From: Thiotrichaceae bacterium
GTDB lineage: Bacteria; Pseudomonadota; Gammaproteobacteria; Thiotrichales; Thiotrichaceae
Direction of reading: 5' to 3'
DNA length: 40,325 nucleotides
Assembly: GCA_027083815.1 (NCBI GenBank)
Contig: JALWMR010000163.1
Span: 1-40,325 of the forward strand
The translations under genes were made by a program, and so were the position numbers. This document shows positions 1-9,227 of the stretch, one piece after another. Within the stretch, counting starts at the first letter, position 1, and each line of letters opens with the position of its first letter. Under the pieces are notes generated by a model. It worked only from the letters and a program-made list of their open reading frames with translations. It was not told the DNA's origin and made no database searches.

Positions 1-559
1 GTGTAAGTAATTCATGCGCTTTTGCAATGCCCAGATCTGCCCGGCTGCCCTGAGTTGGCATTAAATTGGGGTTTAAAACTTTGAGTAAAGAACGAATGGT
101 TTCGGCATCTCGGGTTAATGGTGAAGCGGTAAAGCCGTCTCCGGCAAAAACAACCAGGCCGACCTGGCCTTCTTCCTGGCGTGAGAGTATGTCTTCAACC
201 TTAAAACGGGCGCGCGCCATTCGGCTCGGTTTTAAATCATTAACCAGCATTGAGTTAGACAAATCAAGCACAATCACGCGGGCACTGTTTGTTTGAAAAA
301 CAGGGCGGGGAATTTTCTCCCAAACTGGATCGGCGAGAGCAAGAATAGTCAGCAACCAGCCCAGGCCCAGCAGCCATTTAATCATTTTTCCAGCTTGCCT
401 GTCCTCCCCTTGCATAAGTAGTGGCAGCAGGTTTTTATCAATAACATTCGTCCATGATTTTGCTCCGTCGCTACGGCTTTTTACTTGCCAGAGTAGAAGT
501 GCCAACGGCAGTAATGCCAGAAACCATAAGGGGTGTTGAAAGTGAAGTTGAGATAACAT
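1..559 (-). CDS. BatB-like VWA-domain membrane protein, C-terminus cut by window edge
   Basis: Minus-strand open frame from ATG at 557-559 to the window edge; reads ...VIVLDLSNSMLVNDLKPSRMARARFKVEDIL...VGLVVFAGDGFTASPLT (MIDAS-like DLSNS). Start overlaps the stop of the upstream BatA-like gene. Confidence 0.8.
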   Translation of the reverse strand, partial: MLSQLHFQHPLWFLALLPLALLLWQVKSRSDGAKSWTNVIDKNLLPLLMQGEDRQAGKMIKWLLGLGWLLTILALADPVWEKIPRPVFQTNSARVIVLDLSNSMLVNDLKPSRMARARFKVEDILSRQEEGQVGLVVFAGDGFTASPLTRDAETIRSLLKVLNPNLMPTQGSRADLGIAKAHELLT

Positions 560-1593
560 TATACAAGCTCCTCTTTCCTGGCTGCCCTTGCTCTGTTAAA
601 CGAAAAGCTGTTTAACAGAGCTATCAGGGCTGATAAGGCTAGTGCTATCGCAAGTGGGTAAGGGTACAGTTCGGTAACCGGGCGGTAGCTCAAATCATCT
701 TTTGATAGAGGCTCTATTTTGTCCAGTACCTTGTATATTTTTAAAAGCCCCTCTACATCGCGCGCACGAAAATAACGACCTTTGGTTTTTTCTGTAATCG
801 CCTTTAAGGTTGGCTCATCAAGATCATTGCCGCTAACACGCCGGGCGCCAAAAGGTGTTTGTATAATGCGCTCATCGGCACCTACGCCAATGGTGTATAT
901 TTTTACCTTTTCCTGAGCGGCAAGGTCAGCTGCCTTGAGCGGGTCAACATTGCCTGCTGTGTTTGCGCCATCGGTTAACAGAATCAATACACGGTTTTTC
1001 TCAGGCTCTTTGCGTAAGCGCTTTACGGCAAGACCAATAGCATCGCCAATGGCTGTTTCTCTACCCGCCAGACCTAGCTCGGCCTCCTTTAGCAGGGTGG
1101 CAACTGTTTTTCGGTCAAAGGTCAAAGGTGCTTGTAAATAAGCCTGACTACCGAACAGAATAAGGCCGATACGATCACCTTCTCGCTTCTCGATAAAATC
1201 ACTGGCTACCGCTTTCACAGCGGCCAGGCGGGTTACTGTTCTACCTGAGATGACCATATCCCTGATTTGCATTGAGCCAGAAATATCAACCGCCATCATC
1301 AGGCTTCTGCCCGCTAGTGGTTGATGAATGGTTTTACCAATTAACTGCGGACGGGCGGCGGCTGTTACTAAAAAAATCCATGCCAGTGTGGCTAGTATAA
1401 TGGCGCTCAAGGAGCGTGATTTTTTATAGGGTGCAATGCCAGCCTGTATTTTTTGATAAAAGGGTATGCGTAAGGCAGCACTGCTACTTACGGGTGCCGG
1501 TGGCAATAGCAGACGGAAAAGGAGCGGCAGTGGTAATAATAAAAAAGCCCACAGATAGGAAAAGTGTATATTGCTTAAATCGGCAAAGCTCAC
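559..1593 (-). CDS. BatA-like VWA-domain protein
   Basis: VWA MIDAS motif DISGSMQIRDM, terminal TM helices, operon with MoxR/DUF58; GTG start overlapping the upstream TGA. Confidence 0.85.
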   Translation of the reverse strand: MSFADLSNIHFSYLWAFLLLPLPLLFRLLLPPAPVSSSAALRIPFYQKIQAGIAPYKKSRSLSAIILATLAWIFLVTAAARPQLIGKTIHQPLAGRSLMMAVDISGSMQIRDMVISGRTVTRLAAVKAVASDFIEKREGDRIGLILFGSQAYLQAPLTFDRKTVATLLKEAELGLAGRETAIGDAIGLAVKRLRKEPEKNRVLILLTDGANTAGNVDPLKAADLAAQEKVKIYTIGVGADERIIQTPFGARRVSGNDLDEPTLKAITEKTKGRYFRARDVEGLLKIYKVLDKIEPLSKDDLSYRPVTELYPYPLAIALALSALIALLNSFSFNRARAARKEELV

Positions 1594-2090
1594 TGTACAC
1601 CCCCCCGGTTTTTTAGCATTTTCTTAACCCAGTTGCGAACCAGCGGGATAAACTCATCTTTATTAAAATTGTGTAAGCCATCAGAACCATCAGGCTGATA
1701 GGGTGCATCAATTAATATACGTCCTGCGCCCTTGGTAAAATCTTTTGTTTTGCCTGATTGATCCAGAAATTGTAGCCATCGTGCACCAGTGAGACTGGCA
1801 ATTTTAGCTCTGGGGTAATAGTTAACGGCCAGTTGGCGCAATAAGGTGTTTATTTCTGCGATGGCCTGGTTGCCTGGTTTGTTTTGCAGTTTTTTCTCCA
1901 GAGTTTCGAGTTTGCTAAAAATCATATCGCGCTGGGCTTTTATCTTACGCTGTTTATGCCATTTAAGAAGCAGCCAAATCGCAGTAATTAATAGCAGGGT
2001 TAATAAAACCCACCAGCCAATTGCCAGGGGCCAGATGCTAGCATTGCCGGGCAGATGAATATCATGTAGTTGTGGTAGTGCATTATCCAT
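1590..2090 (-). CDS. DUF4381-family membrane protein
   Basis: Short protein with one TM helix (WPLAIGWWVLLTLLLITAIWLLLKW) between DUF58 and BatA genes. Confidence 0.8.
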   Translation of the reverse strand: MDNALPQLHDIHLPGNASIWPLAIGWWVLLTLLLITAIWLLLKWHKQRKIKAQRDMIFSKLETLEKKLQNKPGNQAIAEINTLLRQLAVNYYPRAKIASLTGARWLQFLDQSGKTKDFTKGAGRILIDAPYQPDGSDGLHNFNKDEFIPLVRNWVKKMLKNRGGVQ

Positions 2091-3130
2091 CAGGCTGGTA
2101 CTCCTGATTTTTCATTTATTGTATTTGCCATGTTGGTGCGTGGCTTGGCGCTACCAAAATTTTGTTGTAGTTTGAGCAAAAGATCATCTGTCGTAGAAAG
2201 CTGTAGTAATGGAATGCTATTCCTGGTCATGATGTCTTTTAGTTTTTGATGATGCTGCTGAAAAGTTTCAGCATATTGCTTTCTGACCTTCTTTGAGCGA
2301 GTGTTTAACAGGCCAGTTCGTTTTCCATCGGTAACATTGTAAAGATTGGGTGGGGGCGGAGCGATCTCAAGCGGGTCGACGATCTGGATAGCCTGAATAT
2401 CATTATGCTGAGCGATGCGTCTTAGGTGCTGTGAGGTCTCTTCATTGACCTCGTAAAAATCACTGATAATAAAAACGAGGGAGCCAGGCTTGGCTAAATG
2501 ACGCAAACGTTTCAATTCTTCATTTAGCGCATTGGGACGATGCTTTGCTTGCAGGCCTTTTACAGGGTTTGAATGTAGTACTAACTGGCGAATTAACTGT
2601 AATGCACCGCGCTTGCCCATTTTAGGGGGTAGTTCGTGATGAGCCTCGTTAATCAACAGCGCACCTATTCGATCACCGCGTGCGGCAACAGACCAGGCAA
2701 GAAGTGCTGCCGTGCGCGCTGCGACAACAGACTTCAGCGACTGTTTGGATCCAAAAAACATTCCCGGATTAAAGTCGATTAGCAACACCACGGGGCGTTC
2801 TCGTTCTTCCTGATAAAGTTTCGTATGGGGCTTGCCAGAGCGCGCTGTGACGCGCCAATCCATATTGCGAATATCATCACCGGCTTGATAGATGCGTGAC
2901 TCCTGATAATCCATTCCACGCCCGCGAAAGCGGGAACGGTGCGAACCAGTTGTTGATGCGCTAGCATAGGAGTGTCGATTCAAATCCAGTTTGCGTGCCT
3001 GTTGTTGTAAGCCAATAAGTTCCTGCGCGGTTACATGTGTCGCAGAGTTAAGCGCCTTATCAGGCACATTAGTTTCGGGCATTGCATGATGCTTATCAGC
3101 TGATTGAAAAAGGTGCGTTAAGAAGCTCAT
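2090..3130 (-). CDS. DUF58 domain-containing protein
   Basis: SRFRGRGMDYQESRIYQAGDDIRNMDWRVTARSGKPHTKLYQEERERPVVLLID is typical DUF58. Confidence 0.92.
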   Translation of the reverse strand: MSFLTHLFQSADKHHAMPETNVPDKALNSATHVTAQELIGLQQQARKLDLNRHSYASASTTGSHRSRFRGRGMDYQESRIYQAGDDIRNMDWRVTARSGKPHTKLYQEERERPVVLLIDFNPGMFFGSKQSLKSVVAARTAALLAWSVAARGDRIGALLINEAHHELPPKMGKRGALQLIRQLVLHSNPVKGLQAKHRPNALNEELKRLRHLAKPGSLVFIISDFYEVNEETSQHLRRIAQHNDIQAIQIVDPLEIAPPPPNLYNVTDGKRTGLLNTRSKKVRKQYAETFQQHHQKLKDIMTRNSIPLLQLSTTDDLLLKLQQNFGSAKPRTNMANTINEKSGVPA

Positions 3131-3133
3131 TTT

Positions 3134-4126
3134 TTATGAGACCGGCACCTGTTTAATCAATTCCTGAATTACATGATCGGACGTAATGCCCTCTGCCTCA
3201 GCCTCATAAGAAATCAGGATACGATGCCTTAAGACATCATGTGCGACCGCTTGAACATCTTCTGGTGAAACATAATCACGTTCATTCAACCATGCGTGAG
3301 CACGCGCACAACGATCCAGTGAAATGGTTGCACGAGGGCTGCCGCCATAGCTAATCCAGCGAGCTAATTTTTCGCTATAAGCTGATGGATTACGACTGGC
3401 TAGCACGAGTTGAATCAAATATTCCTCAACCGGCTCGGCCATATGCAAATCAAGCACTTCTTGCTGGGCTGTTTCAACATCACTTTTGCTTAGATGAACT
3501 TTTGTTGTTGCGGCACCGCCAAAGATTTCTTTGGCTTGATGTCGGGCAAGATTGAGAATCATCTTTTCTGCTTTGGCATCTGGATAATCAATAAAAACAT
3601 GCATTAAAAATCGGTCAAGCTGAGCTTCGGGTAGCGGGTATGTTCCTTCTTGCTCAATCGGATTTTGTGTTGCCATAACAAGGAAAGGTCTGGGCAATGC
3701 ATATGTTTTGCTACCAACGGTAATTTGATGCTCGCCCATGGCTTCCAGTAATGCGGATTGGACTTTGGCAGGTGCGCGGTTTATTTCATCTGCCAGGATC
3801 AGATTGTGAAATAATGGACCTTTCTGGAAGATAAACTCGCCGGTTTCGGGGCGATAGACATCGCTTCCTGTAAGGTCACCTGGCAGTAAGTCAGGCGTAA
3901 ATTGAAGACGGTGAAAATCACCTTCGAGTATTTCAGAGAGTTCCTTAATGGCAGTTGTTTTTGCCAGGCCCGGCGCACCCTCAACAAGTAGGTGTCCATC
4001 GGCGAGTAGCGCAATTAACAGACGATCTACCAGTATGTTTTGGCCGATAATTCTTGTTTGTAAATGTTTGCGCGCCTGGATAAATGCGGCATGGCTCGCG
4101 CTGAGTGTTGTCATTGTTTTTCCCAT
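3134..4126 (-). CDS. MoxR-family AAA+ ATPase
   Basis: Walker A GAPGLAKT, ADEINRAPAKVQSALLEAMGEHQITVG, Walker/sensor MATQNPIEQEGTYPLPEAQLDRF. Confidence 0.95.
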   Translation of the reverse strand: MGKTMTTLSASHAAFIQARKHLQTRIIGQNILVDRLLIALLADGHLLVEGAPGLAKTTAIKELSEILEGDFHRLQFTPDLLPGDLTGSDVYRPETGEFIFQKGPLFHNLILADEINRAPAKVQSALLEAMGEHQITVGSKTYALPRPFLVMATQNPIEQEGTYPLPEAQLDRFLMHVFIDYPDAKAEKMILNLARHQAKEIFGGAATTKVHLSKSDVETAQQEVLDLHMAEPVEEYLIQLVLASRNPSAYSEKLARWISYGGSPRATISLDRCARAHAWLNERDYVSPEDVQAVAHDVLRHRILISYEAEAEGITSDHVIQELIKQVPVS

Positions 4127-4220
4127 TTCGTTGTTTTTGGATAATCAGTAACAATGGGATCAACTACCCGATTTTCAATGTTTGTGTGCCTACTTTCTGA
4201 CCTTTTTTATCGTTTTTCTT

Positions 4221-4233
4221 GTGCAAAGGTCTC
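4221..4233 (-). repeat. solo end of the GAGACCTTTGCAC MITE/IS family
   Basis: gtgcaaaggtctc equals reverse complement of GAGACCTTTGCAC seen at 9069 and 16933; adjacent bases (AAGAAAAACGATAAAAA) also resemble those copies. Confidence 0.6.
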
Positions 4234-4248
4234 ATATAATACTAAGGC

Positions 4249-4800
4249 TTAACTTTTTACCTCTTCTTTTTGCTTGTTCGCTTCTTTTGACGGATCTTTA
4301 GCGAGTTCTTTAATGGTTGTAACGATTTCATCAGCATCCCAGTCAACACCACCATATAAAGTATAACGGATTTTACCCTTGGGGCCGATCAGAAAGTTAG
4401 AGGGTGCAGCGAAAACATTCCAGGCTTGTACGTTTTCACCTTTTTCATCCATTAAGATAGTGAATTCTGGTTTGACTTCATCAACAAACTTTTGCACTTC
4501 ATCTTTTGTCTCGCCCATATTGACCGCCAGGATTTTGAATGGCGTCTTTGATGCTTCCAGCTTCTTGATTAACTTGTTCATGGAAGGCATTTCTTTGCGA
4601 CACGGTGTGCAATAGGTTGCCCAAAACTGTAGGAGTACCACCTTGCCTTTCTGATCCTGCAAGGAAACTTCTTTGCCGTCCAGGCTGGTTAGCGTGAGTG
4701 CAGGTGCTAGCGCATCTCCTTCAAACTTTTTTAATTCAGCGGCACTTACGGTGCTAATAAAAAAGGCAATAAAAGCTGATATGAGCGTTATTTTGAACAT
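4249..4800 (-). CDS. TlpA-like thioredoxin-family protein, periplasmic
   Basis: Signal peptide, LLQFWATYCTPCRKEMPSMNKL (CxxC), ...FLIGPKGKIRYTLYGG. Confidence 0.88.
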   Translation of the reverse strand: MFKITLISAFIAFFISTVSAAELKKFEGDALAPALTLTSLDGKEVSLQDQKGKVVLLQFWATYCTPCRKEMPSMNKLIKKLEASKTPFKILAVNMGETKDEVQKFVDEVKPEFTILMDEKGENVQAWNVFAAPSNFLIGPKGKIRYTLYGGVDWDADEIVTTIKELAKDPSKEANKQKEEVKS

Positions 4801-5573
4801 TAGTGTGCTCTCCCAAGAAAGAATAGGCTGGCTTTTATTAGACCAGACATTTGTGTGGTAACTAAATCTTCAGGAACATTGGGGTCATTGCGTTTAAAGA
4901 AATAACCGCGAACATCCGGTATCAGTTTGGCATAGACGGTGCTTCCGCCTTTTTTTAGTGCATTGGTCAGATGGCCAACACCCCAGCGATTCGGTGTGCG
5001 CTCTCCCTCTAAAACCATTAAGGGCAAATGTGTCTTACCGACAGCATCTTGATAAACAGGCGGTTTTCCCGGTTCTGGTTTTGTCTTGTTAAGGCGCGGA
5101 AACATCAGCAGGGCGCCACCAAGTGGCGTGTCTTTATGTTTTGATTCCCAGTCTTGCGCCAAACGAAGGATAAGCTCTGTATCGGGGCCGCTAGCAACAA
5201 GATAAATCTTCTTGCCTGTTTTAACAGCTGCTTCAAGAATTTTCTCAAGTCCATCAGTTGGAATATCATAAAGACTGCTGCGTAATTTGGGTAGCATATA
5301 AGCTGAGAGCATATCGGGCATCCATACTTCGATACCGTCTTTGGCCAAGGTTGAGGCGGTTGCTTCTTCAGCGACGCTTGAGCCTTGATCACAAGCAAAG
5401 CCAAGCAGTAGCTTGTCACCATCGGCTTTAAAAACACGAACATCTATCTCTGCATCACCAGTTTCAAACGAAGTGACTTTATAGGTGGCATTGGCTGGCT
5501 GTAATGACAACAGGATAAGACTTAATGAGAGAAAAATTCCACTGATTAAATGTCTGGCAGTATAGTGATTCAT
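4800..5573 (-). CDS. Secreted alpha/beta-hydrolase-like protein of unknown function
   Basis: ORF 4800-5651; likely start at internal Met MNHYTARHLISGIFLSLSLILLS (signal peptide) at 5573; overlaps tlpA start by one base. Confidence 0.6.
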   Translation of the reverse strand: MNHYTARHLISGIFLSLSLILLSLQPANATYKVTSFETGDAEIDVRVFKADGDKLLLGFACDQGSSVAEEATASTLAKDGIEVWMPDMLSAYMLPKLRSSLYDIPTDGLEKILEAAVKTGKKIYLVASGPDTELILRLAQDWESKHKDTPLGGALLMFPRLNKTKPEPGKPPVYQDAVGKTHLPLMVLEGERTPNRWGVGHLTNALKKGGSTVYAKLIPDVRGYFFKRNDPNVPEDLVTTQMSGLIKASLFFLGRAH

Positions 5574-5664
5574 GTCAGTATAATGAGTACTCTTATTTAT
5601 TAGTTTATAAGTATACGCTAATATATGCATTTCGGGTTTGATTTGTATCAAGGATACTGACTAT

Positions 5665-6330
5665 ATGAAACATCCTCAGCAAAAGAAATACCTTTTTTTA
5701 TTGTTTTCGCTTCTTTTAATGCTTACGTCATCGTTTGCAACTGCCAATAAGCTTGATGAAACAACGGCGGCAATGAAACTTACGCCTAACATTGATGCAG
5801 GAAAAAAGACTTATGAGCTTTGTGCGGCCTGCCATGAAAAGAATGGCTGGGGGAAAGAGGACGGCAGCTTTCCAGTGATTGCCGGGCAGCACCGCAGTGT
5901 AATCATCAAGCAACTGGCTGATATTCGAGCCCGCAATCGTGAGAATCCAACGATGTACCCCTTTGCAGGTGATGATGTTTTGGGTGGGCCACAAGGCATT
6001 GAGGATGTTGCCGAATATATTTCGCAGCTACCGCCGAATCCCTCGGTAGGAAAAGGTCCGGGAGAGCAACTTGAAAAAGGTAAAAAAATATTTGAGAAAA
6101 GTTGCGCCGCCTGCCATGGAAAAAAAGGGGAAGGTAATGCTGAAGCCTTTTTTCCTCGTATTCAGGGGCAACATTATGCCTATATTTTACGCCAGCTAAA
6201 GTGGATTCGTGATGGTAGGCGCAAAAATGCAAACCCTGCAATGCTGGCTTTGATTAAAAATATGGATGACAAAACTCTATCAGCTGTTGCGGATTATGTA
6301 TCTCGGATCAAACCTAAAGAATCGCAATAA
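5665..6330 (+). CDS. Diheme cytochrome c (c4-like)
   Basis: Two CxxCH motifs (CAACHEK, CAACHGK) with conserved spacing in two repeats; likely start MKHPQQKKYLFLL at 5665 (ORF 5638-6330). Confidence 0.9.
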   Translation: MKHPQQKKYLFLLFSLLLMLTSSFATANKLDETTAAMKLTPNIDAGKKTYELCAACHEKNGWGKEDGSFPVIAGQHRSVIIKQLADIRARNRENPTMYPFAGDDVLGGPQGIEDVAEYISQLPPNPSVGKGPGEQLEKGKKIFEKSCAACHGKKGEGNAEAFFPRIQGQHYAYILRQLKWIRDGRRKNANPAMLALIKNMDDKTLSAVADYVSRIKPKESQ

Positions 6331-6418
6331 TAATATTTTTTATTTTAAGCTGAATTACAATTGTGAAAAGTTGTGCTGGCGGATGTACGAGGCTCAAATT
6401 GTGTTTTATCAATGTGTT

Positions 6419-6465
6419 TGGCATCAATAATACCTTATCATTTTACTAAGGTATTATTGATGCCA
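6419..6465. promoter_or_regulatory. Perfect 19-bp inverted repeat with 9-nt loop
   Basis: TGGCATCAATAATACCTTA-tcattttac-TAAGGTATTATTGATGCCA, 30 bp upstream of the TDT transporter gene. Confidence 0.75.
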
Positions 6466-6495
6466 TAAATTAACACTTTAAAACAGGAGCACTAC

Positions 6496-7467
6496 ATGAA
6501 CAGCACTCAATCTATCGATAGACTGAAGAACTTCCCTGTATCCTTTTTTTCAATCGTGATGGGCTTATCAGGAATCACCATTGCCTGGGAAAAGGCGCAG
6601 CATATTTTCCATTTGAACTTAGGTATTACACCATTTTTAGTAGGTTTGACCACACTTGTTTTTATCGTCCTTTTATTAATTTACACCTTAAAGATCATAA
6701 AGCATGGTGAGAGTGTAAAAAAAGAATTAAAACACCCTATAAAGCTGAGCTTTTTCCCCAGTATTTCTATCAGCTTCTTACTGATTTCGATAGCATTTCT
6801 TCCGGTCAATCAGGGTGTTTCTTATGTTTTCTGGTTAATTGGTTCTATATTACACTTGGGTTTTACCCTGTTTGTCATTAGCAGTTGGATGCATCATGAT
6901 ACCTTTCAGGTAGGGCATATCAACCCTGCCTGGTTTATTCCGGCAGTCGGCAATGTGTTGATTCCTATTGCGGGAGTTAGCTTTGGTTATGTTGATGTCT
7001 CCTGGTTCTTTTTTAGTATCGGTATGCTATTTTGGGTGATTTTGCTAACGATCTTTTTTAACCGAATACTGTTTCACGATCCCCTGGTAAGCCATTTACT
7101 GCCCACCCTTTTTATCATGATTGCGCCTCCAGCAGTTGGATTTGTTTCGTATGTTCGCTTAAATGGTGGCGTGATTGATAATTTTGCCCATTTTTTATAT
7201 TTTGCGGGACTATTTTTAACCTTGTTGTTGCTTTCTCAAGCTAGCCGCTTCCTACGTCTGCCCTTTTTCCTTTCATGGTGGGCTTATTCCTTCCCGTTGG
7301 CAGCAATAACGATAGCTAGTTTTTTATTTTATGATAAAACACATACTCCAGCTTATTTATGGATAGCAGGTGCTTTATTAATGTTGGTTACTGTGCTGGT
7401 TTTGATTATTAGTGCTTATACAATGCGCGCAATAATCAATAAACGGGTCTGTGTGGCGGAAGGTTAA
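6496..7467 (+). CDS. SLAC1/TDT-family transporter (tellurite-resistance/dicarboxylate transporter family)
   Basis: About 10 TM helices; motifs NFPVSFFSIVMGLSGITIAWEKA, NPAWFIPAVGNVLIPIAG, SWWAYSFPLAAITIAS. Confidence 0.85.
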   Translation: MNSTQSIDRLKNFPVSFFSIVMGLSGITIAWEKAQHIFHLNLGITPFLVGLTTLVFIVLLLIYTLKIIKHGESVKKELKHPIKLSFFPSISISFLLISIAFLPVNQGVSYVFWLIGSILHLGFTLFVISSWMHHDTFQVGHINPAWFIPAVGNVLIPIAGVSFGYVDVSWFFFSIGMLFWVILLTIFFNRILFHDPLVSHLLPTLFIMIAPPAVGFVSYVRLNGGVIDNFAHFLYFAGLFLTLLLLSQASRFLRLPFFLSWWAYSFPLAAITIASFLFYDKTHTPAYLWIAGALLMLVTVLVLIISAYTMRAIINKRVCVAEG

Positions 7468-7469
7468 TG

Positions 7470-7518
7470 AAAAAGGGTGGGGGGAAGTACACCCCCCACC
7501 TTTTTGGCACTTTTGTCC
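7470..7518. terminator. Bidirectional hairpin built from the G-tract repeat motif
   Basis: AAAAAGGGTGGGGGG-aagtaca-CCCCCCACCTTTTT between convergent genes; right arm extends into GGCACTTTTGTCC as in other motif copies. Confidence 0.75.
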
Positions 7519-7533
7519 ATGAATGTGACTCAT

Positions 7534-8028
7534 TTATATCTGGATAATAATTTCTTCACTTAACTCGGTTTCAATACAGTTATCGTCATTGGCAATACGG
7601 TCAATGACGATAAAATCTCCATCATGTTCCAGGGGAAGCAGGTAGTGATGCCAGGTGCCTTTGTGATAGTTGACGCCCTGATTACCGTTGGTGATGAAGA
7701 GTTCTATCTTTTCAGGCTCAAGTTCAGTAGCGGGTGGCGCGACCAGTACTAAAAAAGGGTGTTCGCAAACAGGATAAAATAGCTGGCTGCCATAGGGGTG
7801 GTATTCCATTACCTTTACCTGATGAGGTAAGCTTGTTCTTTTTGCACGAAAAATACTAAAGCCCGCCTTACCGCCTTTTTCATTAACATCAATTGTTGCT
7901 AAATCATGAAAACGTGTCGTTAATCCATAGTTGATTGTAAAACTTTTGGCATTTTGCGTTTCAATGACTTCGCCATAGGGCGCAAAGGCTGATTGTGTCA
8001 GTGCCTTGGGTGTTAATCTCAGGTGCAT
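7534..8028 (-). CDS. allA: Ureidoglycolate lyase
   Basis: LTPKALTQSAFAPYGEVIE, MEYHPYGSQLFYPV, GNQGVNYHKGTWHHYLLPLE, DFIVIDR. Confidence 0.93.
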   Translation of the reverse strand: MHLRLTPKALTQSAFAPYGEVIETQNAKSFTINYGLTTRFHDLATIDVNEKGGKAGFSIFRAKRTSLPHQVKVMEYHPYGSQLFYPVCEHPFLVLVAPPATELEPEKIELFITNGNQGVNYHKGTWHHYLLPLEHDGDFIVIDRIANDDNCIETELSEEIIIQI

Positions 8029-9005
8029 TTGGCAACCGTTCCATATAAGCGTAGTCGGCTTACCCCTCCATCGGGGAAAATATTAAGGCGTATGTGACTG
8101 ATGGGGCCGACCTTATTTAATTCGGTGAAGTGATGTTCCCTGTCCATTTCCAGCTTCTGCTCGGCCAATAGTTCTGGCCAACCCTCGCTGTCCTGAATAA
8201 TATTATCTGGTAATTCCTTTAAACAGCTGGCTTGAATGGAGCAACGGTCAGGGTAGTTGCCTTTAAAAAAGGCGGTATCAAGGGTAATCTTTTTTAGTTC
8301 TCCTGGATGACCTAATGCGATGATAACCCAGTCATGTCCGGGGCCGCGGCGACGCGCCGTTTCCCAGCCATCTCCCATATTGATGCCTTTGTCAGGTAAC
8401 AGGATATTACTCATTTTACCAAAGTGCTCATCGCTGCAAGCAATAGCCCGACCACCATTCAAAGCGGCACCGAGATCTTTTATCTCGTCATCGGGGACTT
8501 CATCCCAGTTGCATTGTGGCTCTCCATAAATACGTAGTCGGGCAATGCCGCCATCGGGGTAGATATGCAATCTTGCATGAGTAACCAGCTCGGAAGTTTC
8601 AATGGCAATCGCTTTTTTATCATTGCCATCCAAGGGTGTTTTCTTGATGAGCGTCGTCCACTGAGTCGCTTCATCAGGCTCACTTTCAGAATAGCAAACA
8701 TCCAGTGAAAACTCGGGCGGGTAGTTGCCTGTAAAGTGAGAGGTGTCAACCACTATGCCGTGAATAAAGCCGGAACGAGCTAGCCGAATATCGCAATAAT
8801 CATGCCCAGGGGTACGCTTTCGTCGGGATTCCCAGCCATCCATCCATTTACCGTGATCATCGTATTTATCATCAATAAAGACAGGTTCGGAATCATGTAG
8901 CATGCGTTCTTTGGCGGCAAAGAAGTCATCTGTTGCATAAATTGCCTGTGCACCTAAACGTGCAGAGGCAAGGTTAATATAATTCTTTTTAAATTCATCT
9001 ATCAT
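8019..9005 (-). CDS. alc: Allantoicase
   Basis: Two allantoicase repeats: WMDGWESRRKRTPGHDYCDIRLARSGFIHGIVVDTSHFTGNYPPEFSL and MGDGWETARRRGPGHDWVIIALGHPG; FPDGGVSRLRLYG. Confidence 0.95.
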   Translation of the reverse strand: MIDEFKKNYINLASARLGAQAIYATDDFFAAKERMLHDSEPVFIDDKYDDHGKWMDGWESRRKRTPGHDYCDIRLARSGFIHGIVVDTSHFTGNYPPEFSLDVCYSESEPDEATQWTTLIKKTPLDGNDKKAIAIETSELVTHARLHIYPDGGIARLRIYGEPQCNWDEVPDDEIKDLGAALNGGRAIACSDEHFGKMSNILLPDKGINMGDGWETARRRGPGHDWVIIALGHPGELKKITLDTAFFKGNYPDRCSIQASCLKELPDNIIQDSEGWPELLAEQKLEMDREHHFTELNKVGPISHIRLNIFPDGGVSRLRLYGTVAKCT

Positions 9006-9026
9006 CTGTTTTCTTTGTCCTGAGGC

Positions 9027-9062
9027 ACAAAACGGCCAAAAAGGTGGGGGGTGTACTTTTAT
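9027..9062 (+). repeat. G-tract dispersed motif, single copy
   Basis: cacaaaacggccaaaaaggtggggggtgtacttttat. Confidence 0.7.
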
Positions 9063-9068
9063 TTATGA

Positions 9069-9227
9069 GAGACCTTTGCACGAAAGATATGACGGATAAA
9101 AACTGCTTAAATTCCCCTGTTTTTTCGTATATTTTCGGTCAATAGCCCTGCTATTACCCTCAAATCTACAAAAAATCAGGAAAATTACACTAATTTTTCT
9201 CTCGCCATACTCTCATGCAAAGGTCTC
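9069..9227. mobile_element. MITE-like palindromic element, long form (159 bp)
   Basis: GAGACCTTTGCAC...TGCAAAGGTCTC termini, whole-element imperfect palindrome, candidate 3-bp TSD ATG one base outside each end. Confidence 0.75.

Noticed and set aside
66-296. Plus-strand ORF 66-296 and many other 60-110 aa ORFs antisense to long genes
   Set aside because: They overlap strongly supported genes on the opposite strand or in another frame, have no recognisable family features, and look like shadow ORFs.
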